Source of the DNA: Cyanobacteria bacterium bin.51 | Lineage (GTDB): Bacteria; Cyanobacteriota; Cyanobacteriia; PCC-6307; Cyanobiaceae | Reading direction: 5' to 3' | NCBI GenBank assembly: GCA_013203655.1 | Contig: JABMPN010000046.1 | Location: 1-35,440, forward strand | Length of the DNA stretch: 35,440 bases | Part shown: one piece after another, positions 21,197 through 29,265 of the stretch | Layout of the letters: each line of letters begins with the position of its first letter | Numbering within the stretch: the stretch's first letter is position 1 | The notes under the pieces: generated by a model | What the model was told of the DNA's origin: nothing | The model's input: the letters and a program-made list of their open reading frames with translations, nothing else | Databases searched by the model: none | Translations under genes and position numbers: made by a program

Positions 21197-21520
21197 TTAG
21201 CCTTCGGCGCCTAGCTCCCGTTTCATCCGCTCCAGGGTTTGGTTCATCTGGCTGAACATCTGCTCGGGGGTGAGGCCGAATTGACCGAGCTGGGTGCGCA
21301 GCTGCTCCACAGTGAGCTTGGCCTGGAAATCCTCGGAGAGCTCGAAGCGTTTCATGAACACCCGGTAGCGGTCCATCAGCGCCTCCATGCGCTCGATGAA
21401 CAGCTTCTTGCCCTCCCGGTCGAACTTGCCGTAGTCGCCCCCGAGCTGGGTGAGCTGCTGGTAATCGCCGAACAGCCGTTTGGCCTCGTCCTGAACGATC
21501 TCGGATTCGAAGAACCCCAT
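21197..21520 (-). CDS. DUF1825-family conserved cyanobacterial protein
   Basis: MGFFESEIVQDEAKRLFGDYQQLTQLGGDYGKFDREGKKLFIERMEALMDRYRVFMKRFELSEDFQAKLTVEQLRTQLGQFGLTPEQMFSQMNQTLERMK from internal ATG. Confidence 0.88.
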   Translation of the reverse strand: MGFFESEIVQDEAKRLFGDYQQLTQLGGDYGKFDREGKKLFIERMEALMDRYRVFMKRFELSEDFQAKLTVEQLRTQLGQFGLTPEQMFSQMNQTLERMKRELGAEG

Positions 21521-21652
21521 GGAAGCGGCCAGCCGTGGTGCAATAAAAGCGATTCTGGGTGGCACCTGGCTCGGGCGGGAGTGCGGATTGACGTAATCGA
21601 GTCGCAACTGCCGCTAACTTCGAGCTCGTCGTGCGTTTGGGCGAGTGCCGCC

Positions 21653-22339
21653 ATGGCCAAGGGGCAGTGGTTGGATGCGCTGGCCCGTCGCCTGCTGGTG
21701 GCGACCGGACAGTTGGCGCCCCCTGCCGCCCGTTCAAAAAACCCGGCCAGCCCAAAGACCCCCGCCAGCGCCGAGGGCCAAGCGTGTGCCGATGGGATCG
21801 AGCGGGATCTGCTGTCTTTAAAGCTGGCCCATGATCCGGCCCTGCGGCTGCGCAACGCCCATGAGGTTGGCCAGCTGGCCGCCCTGGGTTGGAATCTGGA
21901 TGTGAACCGGGCCACGGCCGCCGACTGGCTGCGCCTGCCCGGCATCACCCCTTATCAGGTGGACCTGCTGTTGCGGCTGCAGGCCGGAGGCGTTCAACTC
22001 AGCGGCATCGACGACCTGCAACGGGTGCTGGGCCTCCAGCCGGCCGAAGTGCTCTGTTGGGAACCCCTGCTGGCGTTTCGCTGGTATGGCGATATCCCCC
22101 GTAACGGTTTGCTGGCCCTCGATCTCAACCGCGCCAGCTCGGCCCAGTTGCAGGCCCAGCTGGGACTGGATCCGGAGCGTGGTCAGCGGCTGGTGCGCGA
22201 GCGGGGTCGCGGCCCGTTCCAGGACCTGGCCGATCTCCAGCAACGGCTGCAGCTCCCCGCCGACCTGGTCGAAGGCCTGATTGGCAAAGTGAGCTTCGGT
22301 AAGGGGCCTTTGGGGCCGGAGCTGCCCCGGCGGCGATGA
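21653..22339 (+). CDS. Tandem ComEA-type helix-hairpin-helix protein
   Basis: From internal ATG: two HhH units, LDVNRATAADWLRLPGITPYQVDLLLRLQAGGVQLSGIDDLQRVLGL and LDLNRASSAQLQAQLGLDPERGQRLVRERGRGPFQDLADLQQRLQL; no evident transmembrane segment. Confidence 0.82.
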   Translation: MAKGQWLDALARRLLVATGQLAPPAARSKNPASPKTPASAEGQACADGIERDLLSLKLAHDPALRLRNAHEVGQLAALGWNLDVNRATAADWLRLPGITPYQVDLLLRLQAGGVQLSGIDDLQRVLGLQPAEVLCWEPLLAFRWYGDIPRNGLLALDLNRASSAQLQAQLGLDPERGQRLVRERGRGPFQDLADLQQRLQLPADLVEGLIGKVSFGKGPLGPELPRRR

Positions 22340-22980
22340 CAGGCTCCGGTCGCCAAGGGGAGCTGTTCCCGGCGGGTGCCGGCAGTGGCGATGGCCCCGG
22401 CACGGCCCCCTGTGCCCTGCTGCCGCTGCGACAGCGGCAATTGCTCGCTTGGCAAAATCGGTTGGCCAGCTTCCAGCAGCCGCTGTTTGAGGCGCTGGGG
22501 ACCCACAACCAGGCCCAGGGAGAGGGCAGTCAGGGCCAGCTGTTCGCCATGGCGCGGTCCGGCCGGGGCCCCGATCCTGATGGCCTGACAGCCCACTTCA
22601 ACCCGCTGGCCCTCACCCCCCAGAGCCTGCAGTTCTGGCGCTGGCCGCAGCAGGCCCAAAACGGGGCGGCGCTCTATGTGGTGATCGACCAGCCCCCCCA
22701 CCTCAACGTCCCTTTGCTGCTGTACATCGGCGAAACGTCGCGGGCCGATCTGCGCTGGAAGGGGGACCATGACTGCAAGACCTACCTGGCTGCCTACGGC
22801 GAGGCCCTGCAGCAGGCCGAACTCAAGAGCCTGGCCAGCATCCGCTTCTGGGCGGACGTGCCTGTCGCCGCTAGGCCGCGCCAGGCTCTTGAGCAGGCGC
22901 TGATCCGCCGCTGGCAGCCCCCGTTCAACAAGGAAACGCGCCAACGCTGGGCGACGCCGTTCACCAGCGACCTCGGCTGA
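22336..22980 (+). CDS. GIY-YIG nuclease-like protein
   Basis: LLYIGETSRADLRWKGDHDCKTYLAAYGEAL...ALEQALIRRWQPPFNKETRQRWATPF; ATGA overlap with the preceding HhH gene. Confidence 0.75.
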   Translation: MTGSGRQGELFPAGAGSGDGPGTAPCALLPLRQRQLLAWQNRLASFQQPLFEALGTHNQAQGEGSQGQLFAMARSGRGPDPDGLTAHFNPLALTPQSLQFWRWPQQAQNGAALYVVIDQPPHLNVPLLLYIGETSRADLRWKGDHDCKTYLAAYGEALQQAELKSLASIRFWADVPVAARPRQALEQALIRRWQPPFNKETRQRWATPFTSDLG

Positions 22981-23043
22981 AAACCGCCCAGGGCAGGCCG
23001 TGAGGCATGGCTACGATCGCGACCTCAAGATCTGCGCCCCCCC

Positions 23044-24525
23044 ATGGAGTTTCGCTGCACGCCCGTCTCGCTGAGTGACTGGGGCGGTGACACCCTGGCG
23101 GTGGGTCTGGCTCCGGACGATCACGGACCCTTGCAACAGGCCCTGGAAGCCCGCTTCGGCCCCGATCTGACCGCCCTGCTGGAGCAGCGCCGTTTCAAGG
23201 GCAAGGCCGGTGACGTTCTCACCCTCACCCTGCTGGGCCAGGCACCGGCCCAGCTGATCGTGGTGGGGCTGGGGGAGGCGGAGGCTGGGGATTTGGCCAG
23301 TCTTCGCAGTGCTGCAGCGGCGATCGCCAGGGCAGCGGCAGCCTGCAAAGCCTCAGATCTCGGCATCGCCCTGCCCAGTGACGGACTCGATCCCAAGGCT
23401 GCGGCCCAGGCGATCGCCGAGGCGGTGCGGCTGACCCTCTATGCCGACCAGCGCTTCAAAAGCGAAGCCGAACCCGCAGCCTTGCCAGGCTCAATCAGCC
23501 TGCTGGGGCTTCCGGAATCGGCCCAGGCCGGTCTGGATGGCTTGGGGGCGATCTGCAGCGGCGTGGAGCTGGCCCGCCAGCTGGTGGCGGCGCCGCCCAA
23601 TGTGGTCACGCCCCAGGCCCTGGCCGACACTGCGGCCGACATCGCCGGCACCTATGGCCTGGAGCTCAAGGTGCTGGAACGGGCCGACTGCGAAGCCCTC
23701 GGCATGGGCGCCTACCTGGGCGTGTCCCAGGGCTCCGCGCTGCCGCCGAAGTTCATCCATCTCACCTACCGGCCTGCTGGCGAGACCAGCCGCAGGCTGG
23801 TGCTGATCGGCAAGGGGGTGACCTTCGATTCCGGCGGCTACAACCTCAAGACCGGTGGCTCCCAGATCGAGATGATGAAGTACGACATGGGCGGCAGCGC
23901 CGCCGTGCTCGGAGCCGCCCGGGCCATCGCCGAGCTCAAACCGCCGGGTGTGGAAGTGCACGTGATTGTGGCGGCCTGCGAAAACATGATCAGCGGCGAG
24001 GCCATCCACCCCGGCGACATCCTGACGGCCTCCAACGGCAAGACGATCGAGGTCAACAACACCGATGCCGAAGGCCGGCTCACCCTCGCCGATGCCCTCG
24101 TCTATGCCGGCGGGCTCAAGCCTGATGCGGTGGTTGATCTGGCCACCCTCACCGGAGCCTGTGTGATTGCCCTGGGGAATGAGATCGCCGGTCTCTGGTC
24201 CCCCAGTGACCGCCTGGCCGACGCCCTGCTCGAAGCCGGACGCCTCGGTGGCGAGCAGTTCTGGAGGATGCCGCTGCAGGCTTCCTACAAGGAGGGGCTC
24301 AAGAGCCCCGTTGCCGATCTCAAGAACACCGGGCCTCGGGCTGGCGGCTCCATCACCGCAGCGCTGTTCCTGCAGGATTTCATCGAATCTGGACTCGCCT
24401 GGGCTCACCTGGACATCGCCGGCACGGTCTGGAGTGACAAGGGGCGGGGGGTGGATCCAGCTGGTGCCACGGGGTTCGGCGTGCGCACCCTTGTCGAGTG
24501 GGTGAGCCAGGGAGGTCCCGCTTAA
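23044..24525 (+). CDS. pepA: Leucyl aminopeptidase (M17)
   Basis: VLIGKGVTFDSGGYNLK, MKYDMGGSAAVLGAA, NNTDAEGRLTLADAL, DLATLTGACVIALG. Confidence 0.96.
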   Translation: MEFRCTPVSLSDWGGDTLAVGLAPDDHGPLQQALEARFGPDLTALLEQRRFKGKAGDVLTLTLLGQAPAQLIVVGLGEAEAGDLASLRSAAAAIARAAAACKASDLGIALPSDGLDPKAAAQAIAEAVRLTLYADQRFKSEAEPAALPGSISLLGLPESAQAGLDGLGAICSGVELARQLVAAPPNVVTPQALADTAADIAGTYGLELKVLERADCEALGMGAYLGVSQGSALPPKFIHLTYRPAGETSRRLVLIGKGVTFDSGGYNLKTGGSQIEMMKYDMGGSAAVLGAARAIAELKPPGVEVHVIVAACENMISGEAIHPGDILTASNGKTIEVNNTDAEGRLTLADALVYAGGLKPDAVVDLATLTGACVIALGNEIAGLWSPSDRLADALLEAGRLGGEQFWRMPLQASYKEGLKSPVADLKNTGPRAGGSITAALFLQDFIESGLAWAHLDIAGTVWSDKGRGVDPAGATGFGVRTLVEWVSQGGPA

Positions 24526-24552
24526 AGTTGCGCTCAATGCCTGACCGCACGC

Positions 24553-24828
24553 ATGGCCGTTCAGAAGATCCGCTGGTACCTCAGCGCCCAGCTCGGAGTG
24601 CTGCTGCTGCCGTCGGGGATCTGTCTCGTCGGTGAGGCGATCACCAGGCGAACCTTGCAGAAAGTCGCCCTGCTCAATCAGATGGTCTCGCCGGCTGGCC
24701 CCTGGTTCTGGTACGGAACGTTTGGTCTGATCTGCGTGACAGCCGGGGTGGGTCTGATGGTGGAAAGTGGCTTGCTGCGCGGCTACCCCCGCCAGGGGCG
24801 TTTGCCAACCAGCACACCTGGCCGCTAG
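24553..24828 (+). CDS. Small membrane protein of unknown function (two predicted hydrophobic segments)
   Basis: 91 aa: MAVQKIRWYLSAQLGVLLLPSGICLVGEAITRRTLQKVALLNQMVSPAGPWFWYGTFGLICVTAGVGLMVESGLL; 27 nt downstream of pepA, same strand. Confidence 0.7.
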   Translation: MAVQKIRWYLSAQLGVLLLPSGICLVGEAITRRTLQKVALLNQMVSPAGPWFWYGTFGLICVTAGVGLMVESGLLRGYPRQGRLPTSTPGR

Positions 24829-25013
24829 GCAGCCACCTGCTCAAGGCCCGCGATCAGGCTCGCTTCGGGGGCTTCCAGTTCGTGGATCTGCCAGCTCACC
24901 CGCTCGCCGAAACCGTCCAGCCGGCGATCGAGATCATCGGCTGCATGCTTGGGGCTGGCGAAGGGGCCGATGTGGCGGGTCACCAGACCATCGCGAATCG
25001 TCAGTAAATACAT
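24825..25013 (-). CDS. Small protein of unknown function
   Basis: 62 aa from ATG at 25013: MYLLTIRDGLVTRHIGPFASPKHAADDLDRRLDGFGERVSWQIHELEAPEASLIAGLEQVAA; strong GGAGG Shine-Dalgarno 6 nt upstream. Confidence 0.7.
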   Translation of the reverse strand: MYLLTIRDGLVTRHIGPFASPKHAADDLDRRLDGFGERVSWQIHELEAPEASLIAGLEQVAA

Positions 25014-25122
25014 CTGCAACCTCCTTCCCATTCATCCAGCGTAGGCTCAAATTTTCTGCCCAGGCAGGGGTTGGACTGGAGCAGGTCAGAAACCTGGGAA
25101 CCGGTTGCTCATGGAGTGACCC

Positions 25123-25149
25123 TTCTCTGCAACTTGACGTTCTCTGCAA
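25123..25149. repeat. 10-bp direct repeat, 17-bp period (TTCTCTGCAA-N7-TTCTCTGCAA), upstream of the small minus-strand gene
   Basis: Exact copies at 25123-25132 and 25140-25149 in the intergenic region. Confidence 0.9.
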
Positions 25150-25175
25150 GCGGCCGGTCCGACCCGGGGCAGCAT

Positions 25176-25892
25176 TCAGGGCTTCTGCTCAGGCCATGGC
25201 ATAGAGGTTCGTGCCTTCGAGCCCCAGATCTGATTGAGCCGCTGATCGCGCCCGCATGACCAGCGGTAGTAGTTGTATTTGAGCTTGTTTTGGCGGGCGT
25301 AGTTCTGGTGATAGGTCTCGGCTGGCCAGAATCGGCTGAGCGGGCGGATCTGCACCCGGATCGTGGCTGCTTTCTGGTCCAGTTCCCTGCTCGCTGCCTG
25401 CAGGCTGGCGAGGGCCTGCTCCTGTTGACGCGTGCCGCTGGTGAAGATCGCCGGGCGGTAGGAGGCGCCACGGTCACAGAACTGGCCGCCACCATCGAGG
25501 GGATCGACGTTGCGCCAGAACGCCCGCAGCAGGGTCGGATAGCTGATCTGGTCGGTCTCGAAGCGCACCTGCACGCTCTCGAGATGGCCGGTGCCACCGG
25601 CGGTCACCTGGCGGTAGGTGGGGTTGTCTTTGGACCCACCGCTATAGCCACTGACGGCATCGACCACGCCAGGAAGCACCTCTAGATCATGCTCCAGGCA
25701 CCAGAAGCAACCACCGGCGAACACTGCCTCCTCGATCACGGCTTGAGCCGGTGCTGCGGAGATCAGCAGGACGACCAGCCCTAAAAGCAGACGACGCACG
25801 AGCCCGGACCAGAGCAGGGCTCCGGAGTGGCTGGTCTGCTGGATCGTCATGGCAGGCTCAGAGCTGGTGGTGGAGGAAGGTTGTCCGATCAT
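25176..25892 (-). CDS. msrA: Peptide-methionine (S)-S-oxide reductase MsrA with N-terminal signal peptide
   Basis: VRRLLLGLVVLLISAAPAQA signal; EEAVFAGGCFWCLEHDLEVLPGVVDAVSGYSGGSKDNPTYRQVTAGGTGHLESVQV; AETYHQNY. Confidence 0.93.
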   Translation of the reverse strand: MIGQPSSTTSSEPAMTIQQTSHSGALLWSGLVRRLLLGLVVLLISAAPAQAVIEEAVFAGGCFWCLEHDLEVLPGVVDAVSGYSGGSKDNPTYRQVTAGGTGHLESVQVRFETDQISYPTLLRAFWRNVDPLDGGGQFCDRGASYRPAIFTSGTRQQEQALASLQAASRELDQKAATIRVQIRPLSRFWPAETYHQNYARQNKLKYNYYRWSCGRDQRLNQIWGSKARTSMPWPEQKP

Positions 25893-25904
25893 CCTGCAGG
25901 GCTG

Positions 25905-27128
25905 TCAACTCTGTTGGGTGAGGGGGGTGACGGCCACCCGAGGTTCGGGAGTCTCGGGCAGATGGTCGAGGATTTCATTGGCAGCCCTGGCGGTGACACC
26001 CGGTTCGCCCAGGCACTGCCGCAGCCGGCGGTAGCCATCCAGCATTCGCTCGCGCGCCGGGCCCGGATCCAGGAGTGGCAGGGCGGCCGCCACCACCGCC
26101 TCAGCGCTGAAGCTGTCCTGGAGCAACTCCGGAACGAGCCGCTCAGAGAGCACCAGATTCACCGGTGAGATGTGATCGACGCGGAAGTGAAGCAGATGGT
26201 GGGCTGCCCAGGCTGTGGGGCGGCTGACGCGATACCCGACCACCTGGGGCACCCCCCGCAGGGCCAGCTCCAGGTTCACCGTCCCTGACTTGGTCAGGGC
26301 GAGGTCGGCGGCGGCGGAGAGGACCGGCCGCAGGCGGTCGGCGGCGGCGGCGGGCACCACCTCGCCCCTGACGCCAGCCTGGCGCAGCAGGGCCGCCAGC
26401 GGGGCTTCGAATGCCGCCTGGCCCGCCGGCACCATCACCCGCAGGCCAGGGCGCTGGCGCTGCAGCTCAGCCGCTGCTGCCGCCAGGGTGGGCACCAGGT
26501 AGCGCATCTCTTGGCTGCGGGAAGCGGGCAGCAGCAGCAGCAACGTTTCGCCCGCCGCCAGGCCCAGTTGCTGGCGGGCCTCCTCCCGGCTGGGTTGCTC
26601 GCTGAGCGTGTCGAGCAGGGGGTGGCCCACCCAGGTCACGTCGGCTCCCCGTTCTGCGTAGAAGCGCGCTTCCTCCGGAAAGATCGCCAGGATGCGATCG
26701 GTGAAGCCGATCAGCCGGGTGCTGCCTCCCTCGCCGATGCGGAACGCCCATTCCTGGGGGGCGATGTAATAGGTGATCGACACCTTCGGCAGCCGGCGCC
26801 TGAGAGTGAGGCCCAGGCTCACATTGGCTCCCATGTAATCGATCAGCACGACACCATCGGGTGGGGTCTGGCGCAGCAGCCGGCCGACCCGCCGCTGCAG
26901 GCGCAGGGTGGGCAACACCAACGGCAACGCTTCCCACAGCCCCATCGCCCCCATCGGTGCGGTGTTCGCCAGCAGCCTGGCACCGGCACGCTCCATGCGC
27001 TCGCCGCCGAGGGCGAGGATCTCAAGCGGCAGTCCGCGGCGGGCGGCTTCGGCATGGAGGGCCTGGATCAGCAGCCCGCCTTGGAGATCCCCGGACACCT
27101 CGCCGGTGCTGATCAGCAGCCTGGCCAT
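25905..27128 (-). CDS. lpxB: Lipid-A-disaccharide synthase
   Basis: [93 protein letters not shown]. Confidence 0.95.
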   Translation of the reverse strand: MARLLISTGEVSGDLQGGLLIQALHAEAARRGLPLEILALGGERMERAGARLLANTAPMGAMGLWEALPLVLPTLRLQRRVGRLLRQTPPDGVVLIDYMGANVSLGLTLRRRLPKVSITYYIAPQEWAFRIGEGGSTRLIGFTDRILAIFPEEARFYAERGADVTWVGHPLLDTLSEQPSREEARQQLGLAAGETLLLLLPASRSQEMRYLVPTLAAAAAELQRQRPGLRVMVPAGQAAFEAPLAALLRQAGVRGEVVPAAAADRLRPVLSAAADLALTKSGTVNLELALRGVPQVVGYRVSRPTAWAAHHLLHFRVDHISPVNLVLSERLVPELLQDSFSAEAVVAAALPLLDPGPARERMLDGYRRLRQCLGEPGVTARAANEILDHLPETPEPRVAVTPLTQQS

Positions 27129-27949
27129 CAGCGGTGGTGGGGCAGCGGGCCGCGCCGACCGGCGGTGATTGAGGCCTCAAGAAAGCTGCAGAGCTCTTCG
27201 GCCGCCGGCAACAGGTGCTCCTGGCGGATACGGGCCAGGGCTTGCACAAGCACCTGATCGCCGCGGTAGAGGCGGTTCCAGACCTCCTGCAATTGCTTCA
27301 GTTCGGCACCATCGGAGCGGTCGGAGAGCCCGCTGCGGCGCAGGCCGATCCGGTTGAGCCCCCGCAGCCGGCCCGGATGGCCCTCAACAATCGCGAAGGG
27401 GGGCACGTCGCGGTCGATGCGGCTCATCCCACCCACCATCGCCAGCTTGCCGATGTGGACGAACTGATGGATGCCCAGCACCCCACCGATCACGGCCCGA
27501 TCGCCGATGACCACGTGGCCGGCGATCGCCACACTGTTGGCCACGACAATCCCATCGGCCAGCTCGCAGTTGTGCCCCACATGGCAGTAGGCCATCAGCA
27601 GATTGCCGCTGCCCAGCACGGTCTGCTCGCCATCGGCGGTGGCCCGGTTGATCGTGACGCATTCACGAATGGTGTTGTCGTTGCCGAGCACCACCTCGGT
27701 GGGGGCGCCGCTGTACTTGAGATCCTGGGGTTCAAGGCCGATGCAGGCGCCAGGAAAGATGCGATTGCGCGCGCCCATTCGCACCCGCCCTTCGATCACC
27801 ACATGGGGGCCGATTTTGCTGCCGGGGCCGATCTGCACGTCCGGGCCGATCACCGCGAACGGTCCGATCTCCACACCATTGGCCAACTTGGCGTGGGGGT
27901 CCACCACGGCAGTGGGATGGATCGATGTTTCCACGGCTGCGCTGGTCAT
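27128..27949 (-). CDS. lpxA: Acyl-ACP--UDP-N-acetylglucosamine O-acyltransferase
   Basis: Hexapeptide repeats; [113 protein letters not shown]. Confidence 0.96.
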   Translation of the reverse strand: MTSAAVETSIHPTAVVDPHAKLANGVEIGPFAVIGPDVQIGPGSKIGPHVVIEGRVRMGARNRIFPGACIGLEPQDLKYSGAPTEVVLGNDNTIRECVTINRATADGEQTVLGSGNLLMAYCHVGHNCELADGIVVANSVAIAGHVVIGDRAVIGGVLGIHQFVHIGKLAMVGGMSRIDRDVPPFAIVEGHPGRLRGLNRIGLRRSGLSDRSDGAELKQLQEVWNRLYRGDQVLVQALARIRQEHLLPAAEELCSFLEASITAGRRGPLPHHR

Positions 27950-27953
27950 CGGC

Positions 27954-28409
27954 TCAGTCCACCAGCGAGAACAGCAGTTCTCCAGAACACACGCGTTGTC
28001 CGTCCACCGTGACCTCGCCCTTCACTTTGCCGAAGCGCTGGCGTTTGAGCGATAGCAGTTCGCAGCTGATCCGCAACTGATCGCCTGGCACCACCGGACG
28101 GCGAAAGCGCACAGCATCGATGCCCGCAAAGACGAACAGGCCCTTGGGCAGTTCGGGCATCTGGACAAGGATCAAGCCGCCAACCTGGGCCATCGCCTCA
28201 ACGATCAACACCCCGGGCATCATCGGGCGGCCAGGGAAATGGCCCTGGAACTGGGGTTCGTTGATGGTGACGTTCTTGATGGCCACGGCCCGCTTACCGG
28301 GCTCATGTTCGATCAGGCGGTCAACCAGGGCAAAGGGGTAACGGTGCGGCAACAGATTGAGGATCTGCTCACTGGTCAGCAGAGGAGTGCCGGCAAGGGA
28401 AACGGTCAA
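27954..28409 (-). CDS. fabZ: 3-hydroxyacyl-[acyl-carrier-protein] dehydratase
   Basis: [62 protein letters not shown]. Confidence 0.96.
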   Translation of the reverse strand: MTVSLAGTPLLTSEQILNLLPHRYPFALVDRLIEHEPGKRAVAIKNVTINEPQFQGHFPGRPMMPGVLIVEAMAQVGGLILVQMPELPKGLFVFAGIDAVRFRRPVVPGDQLRISCELLSLKRQRFGKVKGEVTVDGQRVCSGELLFSLVD

Positions 28410-29263
28410 CGGGCTTCAGGAAGGTCGGATTGTGCAGCCAGGGCCGCCGCCAGAGCGGTGTGCAGCCCATGGGATCCGCGGAAGGCAAACACCTGAGCTC
28501 GGGGCAAGCCCACCAGCGCCAGGTCGCCCAGCAGGTCCAGCAGCTTATGGCGCACCGGCTCCTGGGCAAATCGCAACGGAGGATTCAACCACTGCTGGCC
28601 ATCGCAGACCAGGGCGTTGCTGAGGTCGCCGCCCTTGATCAGGCCGGCCTTCTGAAGCTGTTCCACCTGCTCGCGGAATCCGAAGGTGCGGGCCGGTGCG
28701 ATCTCGCTCACGAAACTCCGGGGGGTGAGTTCGAGGGAATAGAACTGCCGTCCGATCGCCGGCTGGCTGAATTCGATCGCCGCGCCGATCCAGGGCCTGG
28801 TGCTGGGCAGGGCGGTGGCGAAGCTCTGGCCTTGCTGGAGGGTGATCGGGGCTGAAAGCTCCAGCAGGGGCTCCCGTTCGCCGAGTGTCGTCAGACCTGC
28901 CTCACCGATCGCCTCCACCCAGGCGAGGGCGGAGCCGTCGAGCAGGGGCACCTCCTCACCGTCCACCAGGATGTCGAGGTGGCTGAGGCCGGTGCCGACG
29001 ATGGCAGCGAGCAGATGCTCAACGGTGGCCAGGCGGCGCTGATCGAACCTGAGCGCCGTGCAGAGCTGGGTTTCGCAGACCTGGGAGGGGTGCAGGGGGA
29101 TCAGCTCGCTGCCGGGCTCAGCCAACCCACCCACCCGGTATCCGGGACGGTCGCTGGGCTCCAGCCGCACCCGGGCCTGGCTGCCGCTGTGCAGGCCCAC
29201 CCCCCGGCATTCCAGCGGGGCCGTCAGCGTGAGGGCCTGGGCGTAGGTCTCAGGCCAGATCAT
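28406..29263 (-). CDS. lpxC: UDP-3-O-acyl-N-acetylglucosamine deacetylase
   Basis: [83 protein letters not shown]. Confidence 0.95.
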   Translation of the reverse strand: MIWPETYAQALTLTAPLECRGVGLHSGSQARVRLEPSDRPGYRVGGLAEPGSELIPLHPSQVCETQLCTALRFDQRRLATVEHLLAAIVGTGLSHLDILVDGEEVPLLDGSALAWVEAIGEAGLTTLGEREPLLELSAPITLQQGQSFATALPSTRPWIGAAIEFSQPAIGRQFYSLELTPRSFVSEIAPARTFGFREQVEQLQKAGLIKGGDLSNALVCDGQQWLNPPLRFAQEPVRHKLLDLLGDLALVGLPRAQVFAFRGSHGLHTALAAALAAQSDLPEAR

Positions 29264-29265
29264 GC

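Noticed and set aside
20168-21214. 348-aa plus-strand ORF antisense to tyrS
   Set aside because: Shadow ORF without domain signature; tyrS carries the catalytic motifs.
23491-24537. 348-aa minus-strand ORF antisense to pepA
   Set aside because: Shadow ORF; pepA motifs are unambiguous on the plus strand.
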